The position numbers were made by a program, and so were the translations under genes. 56,519 nt of DNA from Streptococcus sp. HMSC072G04 (GTDB lineage Bacteria; Bacillota; Bacilli; Lactobacillales; Streptococcaceae): the NCBI RefSeq assembly GCF_001813295.1, contig NZ_KV812016.1, forward strand, positions 1 through 56,519, written 5' to 3'. Of this stretch, positions 1 through 7,958 are shown in pieces. The notes under the pieces are model-generated. The model had not been told where the DNA came from. It worked only from the letters and a program-made list of their open reading frames with translations, and did no database searches. How positions within the stretch are numbered: the stretch's first letter is position 1; every line of letters starts with the position of its first letter.

Positions 1-30
1 GTGTCGCAGGTTCGAATCCTGTCTTCCCGA
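1..30 (+). tRNA. 3' end of a tRNA gene, probably tRNA-Pro (partial)
   Basis: The window opens inside a tRNA. A five-pair T arm with the invariant TTCGAAT loop is followed by the acceptor 3' strand CTTCCCG and discriminator A. The matching 5' acceptor strand would be CGGGAAG, which from memory fits streptococcal tRNA-Pro(UGG). The anticodon lies outside the window, so the identity is inferred. No CCA is encoded. Confidence 0.8.
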
Positions 31-40
31 TAGTGTATCG

Positions 41-72
41 AAAAAGTCTAATGATTGTCATTAGGCTTTTTT
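41..72 (+). terminator. Rho-independent terminator after the tRNA
   Basis: A 14-pair stem (one G-U) at 41-54 and 58-71 with a three-base loop. Its own A-run and T-run pair, and the T-run ends the structure. It sits 10 bases after the tRNA. Confidence 0.85.
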
Positions 73-95
73 GTAGGTAATTTTTCATTAAGTTA

Positions 96-120
96 AAAGA
101 AAAAAGAGCTTGCGCTCTTT
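96..120 (-). terminator. Terminator of the ntdP-like gene
   Basis: Read on the minus strand, AAAGAGC and GCTCTTT form a hairpin with a four-base loop, followed by a T-rich run. It lies just after the stop codon of the minus-strand gene at 127-660. Confidence 0.8.
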
Positions 121-126
121 CCAACT

Positions 127-660
127 TTATTTATTTCGCAGTTCAACATAACGGTTATACCAAATTTTGATATATTCCTCAGAAAAAGGACCTTTGTTTT
201 GGTTTATCCAATCTACTAAAACTTTAACATTTTCCTTTAAAATAAAGTCGATGTCATCTGAATAGTGCATTTTTTCTTTATGCTTCTCGTATTCTTCAAC
301 ATCTAACAATTTTTTTTCACCATTGGTAAAGACCTTGACATCGAGATCATAGTCGATATATTTTAAGGCTTCTTGGTCAATGTGAAAAGGACTTGCTAGG
401 TTACAGTAGTAAGACACACCATTGTCACGGATCATGGCGATGATGTTAAACCAATATTTTTTATGGAAATAAACGATCGCTGGTTCACGTGTAATCCAAC
501 GTCTACCATCACTTTCAGTAACAAGTGTATGGTCATTTACTCCAATAATTGCATTTTCAGTTATCTTTAATACCATGGTGTCACGCCATGTACGGTGTAA
601 ACTGCCATCATGTTTATAACTTTGAATTGTAATAAAGTCGCCTTCTTTAGGTAGTTTCAT
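127..660 (-). CDS. ntdP: Nucleoside tri-/diphosphatase, DUF402 (Ntdp/YgaC family)
   Basis: This 177-residue soluble protein has the length and sequence style of the DUF402 family, characterised in Staphylococcus as a phosphatase that hydrolyses nucleoside tri- and diphosphates. The N-terminal half is a beta-rich barrel with the typical [17 protein letters not shown] opening and the TWRDTMVL segment. The conserved acidic-aromatic core includes SPFHID and [11 protein letters not shown], which supplies metal-binding aspartates. No signal peptide or membrane segment is present. It is transcribed alone, with a -10 element upstream and a terminator downstream. Next to it lies recX on the same strand, the order I recall from pneumococcus. 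The start is the first ATG, directly after an extended -10 promoter region. Confidence 0.88.
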   Translation of the reverse strand: MKLPKEGDFITIQSYKHDGSLHRTWRDTMVLKITENAIIGVNDHTLVTESDGRRWITREPAIVYFHKKYWFNIIAMIRDNGVSYYCNLASPFHIDQEALKYIDYDLDVKVFTNGEKKLLDVEEYEKHKEKMHYSDDIDFILKENVKVLVDWINQNKGPFSEEYIKIWYNRYVELRNK

Positions 661-698
661 AACTTACCAACTTTCTACAATCTAAGTATATCCTCTAT

Positions 699-707
699 AT
701 TGTATCA
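699..707 (-). promoter_or_regulatory. Extended -10 promoter of ntdP
   Basis: On the minus strand TGATACAAT gives an extended -10 (TG at -15/-14). It lies about 40 bases before the ATG. No good -35 was seen, as is common for extended -10 promoters. Confidence 0.5.
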
Positions 708-755
708 TATTTTTTCAAATTTTTTCTTATTTTTCTATTTAATTTTCAATTTGGT

Positions 756-1538
756 TTATGAATCTAAGTATTCTCTTATGGCTGACGTTATATCACTATA
801 ATCGTAGCCTTTTCTGGCTAATGCTTGGGTTAAACGTTGTTTTAGGTCATAGCCTTCATATTTTTTACTGTATTTACGGTATTGTTTTTCTAATTCTTTT
901 AGGATGAGCTCATTGGTTGTTTCTTCATCTGCTTCTAGTTCAAGATTTTGGAATGCAATCTTTGCTTGGTTGTATGCAAAACCTTTTGAAATGAGTCCTT
1001 GGATGATTTTCGTTTCAATGGCTTTTAATGGGTATTTTCCTTGGTATTTCTTTTGGAGTTTTATTGCGGTACGGCTAATAACTTCTGTAAAATCATAGTC
1101 AGCAAGAATTTCTTGAAGGATAGATTTTGGGACCCCTTTTTGTTGAATTTTTTGTTGTAATAAGACAGGGCCTTTATCGCCACTGAGGAGGTTGGCCTCT
1201 ATCAGGTTTCTGGCATATTGACGATCATCTAACCACTTTTCTTCTTTTAGGTGTTGGACAACTTTATCAATAATCTCAGTATCAATCTCATATTTTGTAA
1301 GGTAGTCTCGGACTTCTTTTGTTGTTCGAGCTTTAAAGGAAAGATGGTAAAGGGCCAGGTTTTTACCATAGGAGTATTGTGCAAACTCTTGGATTTCTTT
1401 TAGCTCTTCTTCACTGATTTCTTTCTCTTTGGAAAGAAAATATTTGACGATGGTATCTTCTGTGATGTAAAGTTTTTGATCATTGTCTAATTCAAGAAGG
1501 TAGAGTCTTTTTTTCTTTTCTAGTTTTGTAATTTTCAT
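756..1538 (-). CDS. recX: Recombination regulatory protein RecX
   Basis: RecX binds RecA and limits its filament growth and coprotease activity. The 260-residue product has the usual streptococcal length and is made of repeated three-helix units. Recognisable blocks are [21 protein letters not shown], then [15 protein letters not shown], the most conserved RecX signature, and a C-terminal [10 protein letters not shown] block. The open frame continues 71 residues upstream, but that part lies over the neighbouring kinase gene in another frame, so the ATG at 1538 ([12 protein letters not shown]) is chosen. The ribosome site is weak (A/G-rich). The kinase gene ends 10 bases upstream on the same strand, so the two are probably co-transcribed. 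Confidence 0.92.
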   Translation of the reverse strand: MKITKLEKKKRLYLLELDNDQKLYITEDTIVKYFLSKEKEISEEELKEIQEFAQYSYGKNLALYHLSFKARTTKEVRDYLTKYEIDTEIIDKVVQHLKEEKWLDDRQYARNLIEANLLSGDKGPVLLQQKIQQKGVPKSILQEILADYDFTEVISRTAIKLQKKYQGKYPLKAIETKIIQGLISKGFAYNQAKIAFQNLELEADEETTNELILKELEKQYRKYSKKYEGYDLKQRLTQALARKGYDYSDITSAIREYLDS

Positions 1539-1548
1539 ATTTTTTCTT

Positions 1549-2325
1549 TTATCCAAACGCTTCAAAGGCAGCAACGAGTCGAAGTTTATGTATATCGACC
1601 TGATCTCTTCCATAATAGTCAAGAAATAGTTCAGCGTATTTAGGATCTTGTAGGTTATAGTTGAGGGACCAAACTGCCCAAAAGAGGTCGATATGCCGGT
1701 CACTGAAATCAGCCAAACCAAGATCAATAAAGCAAGAGAATTGGTCAGCATCTTTTAGAATAAAGTTCGGTAGACAGGCATCCCCGTGAATAAAGGCATC
1801 TGTCTTTAAAAGGTGCCCATGTTCTTGGATGAGTTGGAAGGCCTCTTCGCGACTGTTGATTTGGAATTGGGGTAGGAGCGCCTTGGCATAGAACTCACCT
1901 TTTTCATAGTTTTTCAAGGCTCTTTCTTTATAGGCTTGTAAATGATTATCTGATGGAAAATTTTTCGGATTTAAGCTGTGAAGCTTTTTAAGAGCCTCTG
2001 CCATGGTACGGCAGATTTTTTCTGGCTGGTCTAAAAAAGCGAGAGCATCATGGCCAATAGCCTCTTTAGTCAGGAGGTAGTCTTTATCTTTAGATAGATA
2101 TTCGATAACTGGAGTTCCCAGTCCTTTGGTTTCAAACCACCTTGCAATGCTAGCTTCTCGCTCTAATCTTCCCTTTTGATCTATTTTCAAGTAGTAACCT
2201 GAATCAAGATAGAGAACCCTTGCGCCTGAATGAGAAGAGCTATCAGAAAGAGTTGCTCCCTCTATATAAGTTCGTAATTGCTCAGGAAAATCCAATGGGG
2301 AGAAATGAGATGTCTTTGTATTCAT
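1549..2325 (-). CDS. APH-family phosphotransferase (aminoglycoside 3'-phosphotransferase-like)
   Basis: A 258-residue protein with the APH/choline-kinase fold, which transfers phosphate from ATP to a small molecule. The catalytic loop [13 protein letters not shown] (HGDxxxxN) and the metal-binding [13 protein letters not shown] are both intact. The N-terminal lobe has the glycine/lysine strand region ([13 protein letters not shown]). Length and motifs match aminoglycoside 3'-phosphotransferases. Chromosomal streptococcal members of this family are generally of unknown substrate, so resistance should not be assumed. The chosen ATG at 2325 gives the family length. A longer frame upstream runs into the divergent methyltransferase. 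It is followed at 10 bases by recX. Confidence 0.85.
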   Translation of the reverse strand: MNTKTSHFSPLDFPEQLRTYIEGATLSDSSSHSGARVLYLDSGYYLKIDQKGRLEREASIARWFETKGLGTPVIEYLSKDKDYLLTKEAIGHDALAFLDQPEKICRTMAEALKKLHSLNPKNFPSDNHLQAYKERALKNYEKGEFYAKALLPQFQINSREEAFQLIQEHGHLLKTDAFIHGDACLPNFILKDADQFSCFIDLGLADFSDRHIDLFWAVWSLNYNLQDPKYAELFLDYYGRDQVDIHKLRLVAAFEAFG

Positions 2326-2365
2326 GGTTTTATTGTAACATATTCTTAACCATTGAGAAACTACG

Positions 2366-2374
2366 TGGTATAAT
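2366..2374 (+). promoter_or_regulatory. Extended -10 promoter giving a leaderless mRNA
   Basis: TGGTATAAT is a perfect extended -10. Only six bases separate it from the ATG at 2381, so the expected start of transcription coincides with the start codon. No ribosome site can exist on such an mRNA. Confidence 0.75.
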
Positions 2375-2380
2375 AGACTT

Positions 2381-3733
2381 ATGAGTCTTAAAGTCAAACA
2401 AAAAATTCCATTAAAAATCAAGCGTATGGGGATAAACGGGGAAGGTATCGGATTTTTCCAGAAAACCCTTGTTTTTGTTCCAGGAGCCCTCAAGGGTGAA
2501 GATATCTTCTGCCAAATTACAAGTGTCAAGAAAAATTTTGCGGAAGCCAAACTCTTATCTGTGAATAAAGCGTCTAAGTATCGGGTGACACCCATGTGTG
2601 ATATCTATGAGACCTGTGGGGGCTGTCAAATCATGCATTTGAAGTATGACAAGCAGCTGGAGTTTAAAACAGATTTATTGCAACAAGCCTTGAAAAAGTT
2701 CTCACCTGAAGGCTTTGAACAGTATGACATTCGGCCAACAATCGGAATGCAGGAGCCTCTTTACTATCGGGCCAAATTGCAATTTCAAACAAGGAAATTT
2801 AAAGGCCAGGTGAAGGCGGGACTCTATGCTCAAAATTCACATTATTTGGTGGAATTAAAAGATTGTTTGGTTCAAGATCCGGTTATTCAAGCTATCGCCA
2901 ACGATCTAGCGGATTTATTGACCTATTATCAGATTCCAATTGCTGATGAGCGTAAAGAACTGGGTGTCAGAACCATGATGGTTCGACGGGCTCGTAAGTC
3001 TGGGCAGGTTCAGATCATTGTGGTCACTAGTCGCCAGATTAATCTAAATAATTTGGTGGAAGACTTGGTTACAAAACACCCTGAGATTGTCACAGTTGCT
3101 GTTAATAAAAATACGTCTCGATCCAGTGAAATTTATGGGGAACAAACGCAGATTATTTGGGGAGAAGAGGCCATTTTGGAAGGTGTTTTGGATTATGAAT
3201 TCTCCCTTTCTCCTCGAGCTTTTTACCAGTTGAATCCGGAACAAACTGAAGTATTGTATAGTGAGGCGGTTAAGGCTCTAGATGTTTCTCCAGAGGATCA
3301 TCTTATTGATGCCTACTGTGGGGTTGGAACGATTGGCTTTGCTTTTGCTAATAGAGTGAAAAGTGTTCGGGGGATGGATATTATTCCTGAAGCGATTGAA
3401 GATGCCAAATACAATGCTAAACGGATGGGATTTGAGAATACCCACTATGAGGCTGGTACAGCAGAAGAGATCATTCCTCGCTGGTACCAAGAAGGCTATC
3501 GGGCTAATGCTGTGATCGTGGATCCACCTCGTACGGGCTTGGGGACAAAATTAATCGAGACCTTGTTGCAGTATGCACCTGAAAAGATGGTCTATGTCTC
3601 TTGTAATGTCTCTACTTTGGCACGGGATCTAGTAGCTTTGACGAAGGTTTATCAGGTTGAATACATTCAATCAGTGGATATGTTTCCCCATACTGCAAGG
3701 ACAGAAGCAGTTGTGAAATTAGTGAAGAAGTGA
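2381..3733 (+). CDS. 23S rRNA (uracil-5-)-methyltransferase, TrmA/RlmD family
   Basis: A 450-residue SAM-dependent enzyme that makes 5-methyluridine in rRNA. An N-terminal TRAM RNA-binding domain (about 1-58) is followed by a 4Fe-4S cysteine set, C73, C79 and C82 plus the cysteine in LKDCLVQD. The Rossmann methyltransferase half has [18 protein letters not shown] and the catalytic cysteine in [12 protein letters not shown]. Length and domains are complete. Pneumococcus has two paralogues, and this one has the recX-side location rather than that of the characterised RlmCD, so the target uridine is uncertain. It heads a plus-strand run of five genes. The start at 2381 is placed directly after the -10 element. 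Confidence 0.92.
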   Translation: MSLKVKQKIPLKIKRMGINGEGIGFFQKTLVFVPGALKGEDIFCQITSVKKNFAEAKLLSVNKASKYRVTPMCDIYETCGGCQIMHLKYDKQLEFKTDLLQQALKKFSPEGFEQYDIRPTIGMQEPLYYRAKLQFQTRKFKGQVKAGLYAQNSHYLVELKDCLVQDPVIQAIANDLADLLTYYQIPIADERKELGVRTMMVRRARKSGQVQIIVVTSRQINLNNLVEDLVTKHPEIVTVAVNKNTSRSSEIYGEQTQIIWGEEAILEGVLDYEFSLSPRAFYQLNPEQTEVLYSEAVKALDVSPEDHLIDAYCGVGTIGFAFANRVKSVRGMDIIPEAIEDAKYNAKRMGFENTHYEAGTAEEIIPRWYQEGYRANAVIVDPPRTGLGTKLIETLLQYAPEKMVYVSCNVSTLARDLVALTKVYQVEYIQSVDMFPHTARTEAVVKLVKK

Positions 3734-3743
3734 AAAAAGAAGA

Positions 3744-4187
3744 ATGGATATTTGGGAAAAACTTTATCATGAGGCGAAAGCTCTCTATGCGCCTCAAGAG
3801 GTTTCAGATTTTGTCTATGCTCGACATGTGGTTGCTGCTGTTGAGGCTGCAGATGGTCAGATTTTTACGGGCTTTTGTATGGAAGGAACCTGTGGCGTCT
3901 TTCATTTATGTGCCGAACGAGCAGCTCTCTTCAACATGTATCAACAATCAGGACAGACCAAGGTCAAGCGCATTATTGCTTTTCGAGACAAACCTCCGTA
4001 TGGAGAAGGTTCTGGGATGCCTTGTGGGGCCTGTCGTGAATTTCTCCTTGAGCTAGATGCTGAGAATCGTCATCTAGAATTTATGGTGGATTATGAGAGT
4101 CGCAAGACCATTACTTTAGGTGAACTGATGCCTCTTTGGTGGGGAGAAGAACGGGCTCGTCAAAGAGAAAATAAAGGGAATGAGTAG
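3744..4187 (+). CDS. Cytidine deaminase-like zinc hydrolase
   Basis: A 147-residue member of the cytidine/blasticidin deaminase superfamily. The zinc site is complete: C56-A-E58 provides one ligand and the catalytic glutamate, and PC94-G-A-C97 provides two cysteines. The cysteine rather than histidine in the first motif is typical of tetrameric cytidine deaminases, but the surrounding residues (GTCGVFHLCAERAA) differ from the usual Cdd sequence. The substrate could therefore be another nucleoside or base. The A/G-rich tract before ATG 3744 can serve as a ribosome site. It lies 10 bases after the rRNA methyltransferase and 13 bases before the DUF1858 gene. Confidence 0.8.
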   Translation: MDIWEKLYHEAKALYAPQEVSDFVYARHVVAAVEAADGQIFTGFCMEGTCGVFHLCAERAALFNMYQQSGQTKVKRIIAFRDKPPYGEGSGMPCGACREFLLELDAENRHLEFMVDYESRKTITLGELMPLWWGEERARQRENKGNE

Positions 4188-4200
4188 AGGAAATAAATAA

Positions 4201-4434
4201 ATGGACAATGTTATTGATGTATCGATTCCAGTTGCTCAAGTTATTGATCAACATCCGGAGGTATTGGATTTGTTGGTGGAGTTGGGCTTTAAACCCTTAG
4301 CCAATCCGATCATGCGAAATACAGTTGGGCGCAAGGTTTCCTTGAAACAAGGATCAAAATTAGAAGGTACTCCCATGGAGAAGATTGTGCGAACACTAGA
4401 GGCCAATGGCTATGAAGTAGTGGGGCTAGACTAA
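4201..4434 (+). CDS. DUF1858 domain protein
   Basis: A 77-residue protein consisting of a single DUF1858 domain. Typical features are the opening VIDVSIPVAQVIDQHPEVLDLL and the central GFKPLANPIMRNTVGRKVSL with the conserved NP-x-MRNTVG block. DUF1858 domains are found alone or fused to DUF438, hemerythrin or hybrid-cluster proteins. The function is unknown, but a link to redox or nitric-oxide handling is often inferred from context. Its stop overlaps the start of the DUF438 gene by one base (TAATG), which indicates translational coupling and partnership. Confidence 0.82.
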   Translation: MDNVIDVSIPVAQVIDQHPEVLDLLVELGFKPLANPIMRNTVGRKVSLKQGSKLEGTPMEKIVRTLEANGYEVVGLD

Positions 4435-5780
4435 TGAGTGATGAACGAATTCACGTCTTAAGAGATATCTTATTAGAGCTTCATCATGGAGCTTCCCCTG
4501 AATCGGTTCAGGAACGGTTTGATGCGACTTTTGCAGGGGTGTCTGCGATTGAGATCTCTCTTATGGAGCATGAACTGATGAATTCAGATGCAGGGGTTAC
4601 TTTTAAAGATGTTATGGAGCTTTGTGATGTCCATGCCAATCTCTTTAAGAATGCTGTTCAAGGGGTCGAAGTAGCAGATACCGACCATCCAGGTCATCCT
4701 GTTCAAATCTTTAAACAGGAGAACTTAGCCCTTCGTGCAGCTATGATGCGGGTACGCCGCTTGCTAGACAATTATGAGACGACTGAGGATCCTGAGATGA
4801 TTCAGGAGATTCATAAGGGCTTGTTACGTCAGCTGGGCTTGGTGGGTCAATTTGACCGGCATTACCGTCGTAAGGAAGAGTTGATGTTTCCGATTATGGA
4901 AAAATATGGGCATGATTCCCCACCAAAAGTGATGTGGGGAGTGGATGACCAGATTCGGGAACTCTTTGCGAAAGTTTTGGATGCGGCCAAGAAATTACCG
5001 GATTCTAGTATTTCTGAAGTCAAGGAACGCTTTGAAGCCTTTGCGCAAGAGTTTGAGGGTATGATCTTCAAGGAAGAATCGATCCTCTTGATGATTTTGC
5101 TGGAGGCCTTTACTCAGGATGACTGGCTCTCCATTGCAGAAGAAAGTGATGCTTATGGTTATGCCATTATTCTCCCAAGTGAGAAATGGGTGCCGAAACG
5201 CGTGGACTTCAAGGAGGAAGCGTCGAAAGAGTCAGAGGGTTCAACTGAACCGCTTCCTTCTTCAAAAGGAGATGAGCACCGTCAAGTCATTGAGACTCCT
5301 GAGGGGCAATTGACCATTACCTTCACCCCTAAGAAAAAAGAAGAGAGCTTCGATCGCAAGCAACCTCAACCGTTTGGTAATGGCTATTTGTCAGTGGAGC
5401 AAGCGAATTTGATCTTGAATCATCTGCCGATGGAGATCACCTTTGTCAATAAGGATGATATTTTCCAATATTACAATGATGCTGCGCCTTTTGAGGAAAT
5501 GATTTTTAAGAGGACGCCATCGCAGGTAGGACGCAATGTTGAGCTATGTCACCCACCGAAATATTTGGAGAAGGTCAAAGCCATCATGCAGGGGCTTCGT
5601 GAAGGGAAAAAAGACAAGTATGAAATGTGGTTCAAATCAGAATCGCGTGGGAAATTTGTCCATGTCACCTATGCAGCCGTGCGTGATGAAGTTGGAGACT
5701 TTCAAGGTGTCTTGGAATATGTTCAGGACATTCAACCTTATCGAGAGATCGATACGGATTTTTATAGAGGAATGGAGTAA
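4434..5780 (+). CDS. DUF438-hemerythrin-PAS protein
   Basis: A 448-residue cytoplasmic protein with three parts. An N-terminal DUF438 domain (about 1-85) contains VHANLFKNAVQGVE. A hemerythrin-like four-helix bundle (about 85-230) has candidate iron ligands in HPGHPVQIF, QFDRHYRRKEELMFP and FKEESILL. A charged linker follows, then a C-terminal PAS-type domain (about 320-445) with NHLPMEITFVNKDDIFQYYND. The family binds non-haem iron and may sense or handle oxygen or nitric oxide. The PAS part suggests signal binding rather than catalysis. No output domain (kinase, DNA-binding) is attached. It is coupled to the DUF1858 gene by a one-base overlap. Confidence 0.85.
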   Translation: MSDERIHVLRDILLELHHGASPESVQERFDATFAGVSAIEISLMEHELMNSDAGVTFKDVMELCDVHANLFKNAVQGVEVADTDHPGHPVQIFKQENLALRAAMMRVRRLLDNYETTEDPEMIQEIHKGLLRQLGLVGQFDRHYRRKEELMFPIMEKYGHDSPPKVMWGVDDQIRELFAKVLDAAKKLPDSSISEVKERFEAFAQEFEGMIFKEESILLMILLEAFTQDDWLSIAEESDAYGYAIILPSEKWVPKRVDFKEEASKESEGSTEPLPSSKGDEHRQVIETPEGQLTITFTPKKKEESFDRKQPQPFGNGYLSVEQANLILNHLPMEITFVNKDDIFQYYNDAAPFEEMIFKRTPSQVGRNVELCHPPKYLEKVKAIMQGLREGKKDKYEMWFKSESRGKFVHVTYAAVRDEVGDFQGVLEYVQDIQPYREIDTDFYRGME

Positions 5781-5782
5781 AG

Positions 5783-6037
5783 ATGAGTTACGAAACAGAG
5801 TTTATGAAGGAGTTTGAGGAGTGGATCAAGACTCAAGTCATGATCAATGAAATGGCTCTAGAAGAGAGTAAGAAGGTTTTTGATGAAGACCAGGATGAAC
5901 GAGCTAAAATAGCGATGATTCGCTATGAAAGCCGTTTGGACGCTTATCAGTTCTTGCAAGGGAAGTTTGAAAATTTCCATGCTGAAAAAGGATTTCATGA
6001 TTTACCAGATGGCCTCTTTGGTGAAAGAAAATATTAA
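5783..6037 (+). CDS. Small acidic DUF1912-like protein
   Basis: An 84-residue, mostly helical, acidic protein with no membrane segment. It resembles the streptococcal family DUF1912, whose function is unknown. The sequence has a MSYETEFMKEFEEWI opening, a central DEDQDERAKIAMIRYESRLDAYQFL helix and a DLPDGLFGERKY end. The start follows the DUF438 stop by two bases, with GGAG as the ribosome site inside the end of that gene, so it is the last gene of this operon. Assignment to the named family is from memory of sequence style. Confidence 0.7.
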   Translation: MSYETEFMKEFEEWIKTQVMINEMALEESKKVFDEDQDERAKIAMIRYESRLDAYQFLQGKFENFHAEKGFHDLPDGLFGERKY

Positions 6038-6040
6038 AAT

Positions 6041-6060
6041 GGCCTTATTAAAGGCGTTTT
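6041..6060 (+). terminator. Weak terminator-like hairpin
   Basis: GCCTT and AAGGC form a short stem with A-rich and T-rich flanks just after the DUF1912-like gene. It is short, so termination may be partial. Confidence 0.35.
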
Positions 6061-6094
6061 ACTAGCTAGATTTACCTGAAAATTAAGCAATGAC

Positions 6095-6122
6095 TTGATT
6101 TTTTAGGGGATTGTGATACAAT
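6095..6122 (+). promoter_or_regulatory. Promoter of the helix-hairpin-helix protein
   Basis: TTGATT, a 16-base spacer and TACAAT, with TG before the -10 (TGATACAAT). This predicts a leader of about 90 bases before the ATG at 6218. The leader could fold weakly (GTGAT pairs with ATCAC). Confidence 0.7.
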
Positions 6123-6217
6123 AAAAAAGTTGAAATGACATCAACGGATTTTTGAATGGAATAATGGTGATGAAACCTTGTTGCCTTAGGAATTGATCAC
6201 TGAATTTAGGAGGAAAA

Positions 6218-6565
6218 ATGGCAAAGAAGAACGTAAACCGTGCGAAACAATACAAACATCAAAATAGACATCTTTTGAAAAAAGCTGTCGCAACTGTAAC
6301 TGCAGCTGTAAAAGAAGCACCTAAAAAGGTTGAGAAAGCTACAAAAGCAGTGGCGAAAGAAGTGAAACAAGCAGCTTCTTCAGTGGAAGAATTTGCTGCA
6401 AGTTTGGAAGGTGTGGCACTTGATCGTGCGCAAACATTCTATGATGAAGGTATTCGCTCTGTTGCGGACTTCGCAAACTGGACAGAAAAAGAACTCCTTG
6501 CTTTGAAAGGAATCGGTCCAGCTACAATCAAGAAATTGAAAGAACTAGGCGTTAAATTTAAATAA
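6218..6565 (+). CDS. Lysine-rich histone-tail-like protein with a helix-hairpin-helix domain
   Basis: A 115-residue very basic protein. The first 50 residues hold 13 lysines in Ala/Lys/Val-rich repeats such as KATKAVAKEVKQA, like the tail of histone H1 or bacterial H1-like proteins. Residues about 60-115 form a compact C-terminal domain ending in ALKGIGPATIKKLKELGV, a classic DNA-binding helix-hairpin-helix like that of the RNA polymerase alpha C-terminal domain. It starts at an ATG with a strong AGGAGG-like site. It is monocistronic, with its own promoter upstream and the valine leader promoter just downstream. The function is not established; a nucleoid-associated or ribosome-associated role is possible. 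Confidence 0.75.
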   Translation: MAKKNVNRAKQYKHQNRHLLKKAVATVTAAVKEAPKKVEKATKAVAKEVKQAASSVEEFAASLEGVALDRAQTFYDEGIRSVADFANWTEKELLALKGIGPATIKKLKELGVKFK

Positions 6566-6581
6566 TCGCTTTTATGATTTC

Positions 6582-6610
6582 TTGCTATTTCCAGGAAAAC
6601 TTGCTAAAAT
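6582..6610 (+). promoter_or_regulatory. Promoter of the valine T-box operon
   Basis: TTGCTA, a 17-base spacer and TAAAAT with an extended TGC before it. Transcription should begin near 6617, a few bases before T-box stem I. Confidence 0.75.
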
Positions 6611-6616
6611 GAACCT

Positions 6617-6800
6617 ATTAGAGGTGTTTTGAATCCCACATTTTACAGAAAGTGGCGGTGCTGAGAAGTCCACAAATGTGTCAAAACTGGTTGCTAATGG
6701 ATGAAAATGAAATAAATAAAGTTGCGGGCATCTGCCCGAAATTGGGTGGTACCGCGGATCAACACATTCGTCCCTGTCAGATTGATGACAGGGGCGATTT
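6617..6800 (+). promoter_or_regulatory. Valine-specific T-box leader with terminator
   Basis: A complete T-box riboswitch. The T-box sequence GGGTGGTACCGCGG is at 6744-6757, and its TGGT pairs with a tRNA 3' end of discriminator A. Stem I is closed by CTATTAG with CTAATGG and by GTTTTGA with TCAAAAC. Between these lies an internal loop whose 3' side holds GTT (6690-6692), a valine codon. Stem III is CGGGCA/TGCCCG. The terminator is CCCTGTCA (6772-6779) with TGACAGGG (6786-6793) and a T-run. Uncharged tRNA-Val should stabilise the antiterminator and switch on the genes through valS. Confidence 0.92.
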
Positions 6801-6832
6801 TTCTTTTGCAACCCTAGCTGAAGGAGCTTGTC

Positions 6833-7411
6833 ATGAAACAATCTTTTAACACTAGTAAACTCTACTATGGCTTTCCGATTTTCATCTTGGGGTATCAGGA
6901 CCAGAACTTTGGGAACAATATCACGACCTGCAGTTCCTCTTATAGCTTGGGAGATTGGCTGGTCATCGGAGTTGGTGCTGAGGAAAATGCGGCTGCCCAG
7001 ATTAAGCATTATCAACAGTTCACTGTCAACATCCCTGATGAAAATCTCATGCTCCAGATGGAGCAGGCTGGTTTTATCAGCCATCGGGAGAAGTTGAATC
7101 ACTTAGGGCTAGACTATGAGATTTCTGAACGAACTCAGGCTCCGATTTTGGAGGCTTGTCCAGTCGTTTTGGATTGCCAGGTAGATCGAATTATCGAGGA
7201 AGATGGCATCTGCCATATCTTTGCCAAGATTATAGACCGTCTGGCTGATCCAGAACTCTTGGATGACAAGGGACATTTTAAAAATGACCGCTTTGCACCA
7301 ACTTACTTTATGGGGGACGGCCATCAGCGCGTTTATCGTTATCTAGATGACCGAGTCGATCCCATGGGAAGCTTTATCAAGAAAGCGAGGAAGAAGAATG
7401 ACAAGAGCTGA
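6833..7411 (+). CDS. Flavin reductase-like FMN-binding protein
   Basis: A 192-residue protein of the flavin reductase-like, FMN-binding split-barrel family. Characteristic parts are the N-terminal strand pattern YYGFPIFILGYQD, the SSSYSLGDWLVIGVG segment, the FTVNIPDE strand and the later HIFAKIIDR strand, an order typical of flavoproteins that bind FMN with a beta barrel. The substrate is unknown. An AAGGAG site precedes the ATG. It is the first gene after the valine T-box, so it should be induced by valine starvation together with valS. Its 3' end overlaps the GNAT gene by 14 bases. Confidence 0.78.
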   Translation: MKQSFNTSKLYYGFPIFILGYQDQNFGNNITTCSSSYSLGDWLVIGVGAEENAAAQIKHYQQFTVNIPDENLMLQMEQAGFISHREKLNHLGLDYEISERTQAPILEACPVVLDCQVDRIIEEDGICHIFAKIIDRLADPELLDDKGHFKNDRFAPTYFMGDGHQRVYRYLDDRVDPMGSFIKKARKKNDKS

Positions 7412-7958
7412 GTTGCCAGATAAAATCGAAACGGAGCGTCTGGTCTTACGAGTCCGAACAGTGGCGGATGCTGAGGATATTCATGCTTATGCTAGTCTCC
7501 CAGAGGTTTCTTACCCAGCAGGTTTTCCACCCGTCAAGACCTTGGAAGACGAGATTTATTACCTGGAGCACATTCTTCCCAAGCGCAATCAAAAAGAAAA
7601 TCTTCCAGCAGGTTTCGGCATAGTGGTTAAAGGGAACGATACAATCATTGGTTCTGTCGACTTCAATCATCGCCACGAAGATGATGTGCTGGAAATTGGC
7701 TATACCTTGCACCCAGACTATTGGGGGCGAGGCTATGTGCCCGAAGCAGCACGTGCCTTGATTGATTTAGCTTTTAAAGAATTGAACCTACACAAGATAG
7801 AATTGTCTTGCTTTGGTTACAACCTTCAAAGTCAACGAGTCGCTGAGAAACTTGGCTTCACCCTTGAAGCTCGTATCCGTGACCGTAAAGATGCCCAAGG
7901 CAATCGTTGTGATGATTTGAGATACGGCTTGCTGAAGAGTGAGTGGGAGGTGGATTGA
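7398..7958 (+). CDS. GNAT N-acetyltransferase, RimJ/RimL type
   Basis: A 186-residue acetyltransferase. The opening LPDKIETERLVLRVRTVADAEDIHAY is the usual RimJ/RimL start. The acetyl-CoA site is in GYTLHPDYWGRGYVPEAARALI, with the Q/R-x-x-G-x-G/A type WGRGYV loop, and the C-terminal QRVAEKLGFTLEARIRD block is intact. Substrates in this family are protein N-termini or small amines, and this one is unassigned. The ATG at 7398 follows a GAGGAAGAAG ribosome site within the previous gene. An upstream in-frame start at 7347 lies deeper in that gene and is unlikely. It is part of the valine T-box operon and overlaps the next gene by one base. Confidence 0.85.
   Translation: MTRAELPDKIETERLVLRVRTVADAEDIHAYASLPEVSYPAGFPPVKTLEDEIYYLEHILPKRNQKENLPAGFGIVVKGNDTIIGSVDFNHRHEDDVLEIGYTLHPDYWGRGYVPEAARALIDLAFKELNLHKIELSCFGYNLQSQRVAEKLGFTLEARIRDRKDAQGNRCDDLRYGLLKSEWEVD

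Noticed and set aside
1539..1751. Upstream extension of recX by 71 codons
   Set aside because: It lies wholly within the APH-family gene in another frame and has no RecX similarity. The ATG at 1538 gives the family length.
1549..2325. APH-family gene as an acquired aminoglycoside resistance gene
   Set aside because: Codon use resembles its neighbours, no mobile element flanks it, and its position beside recX looks ancestral. The substrate cannot be called from the motifs.
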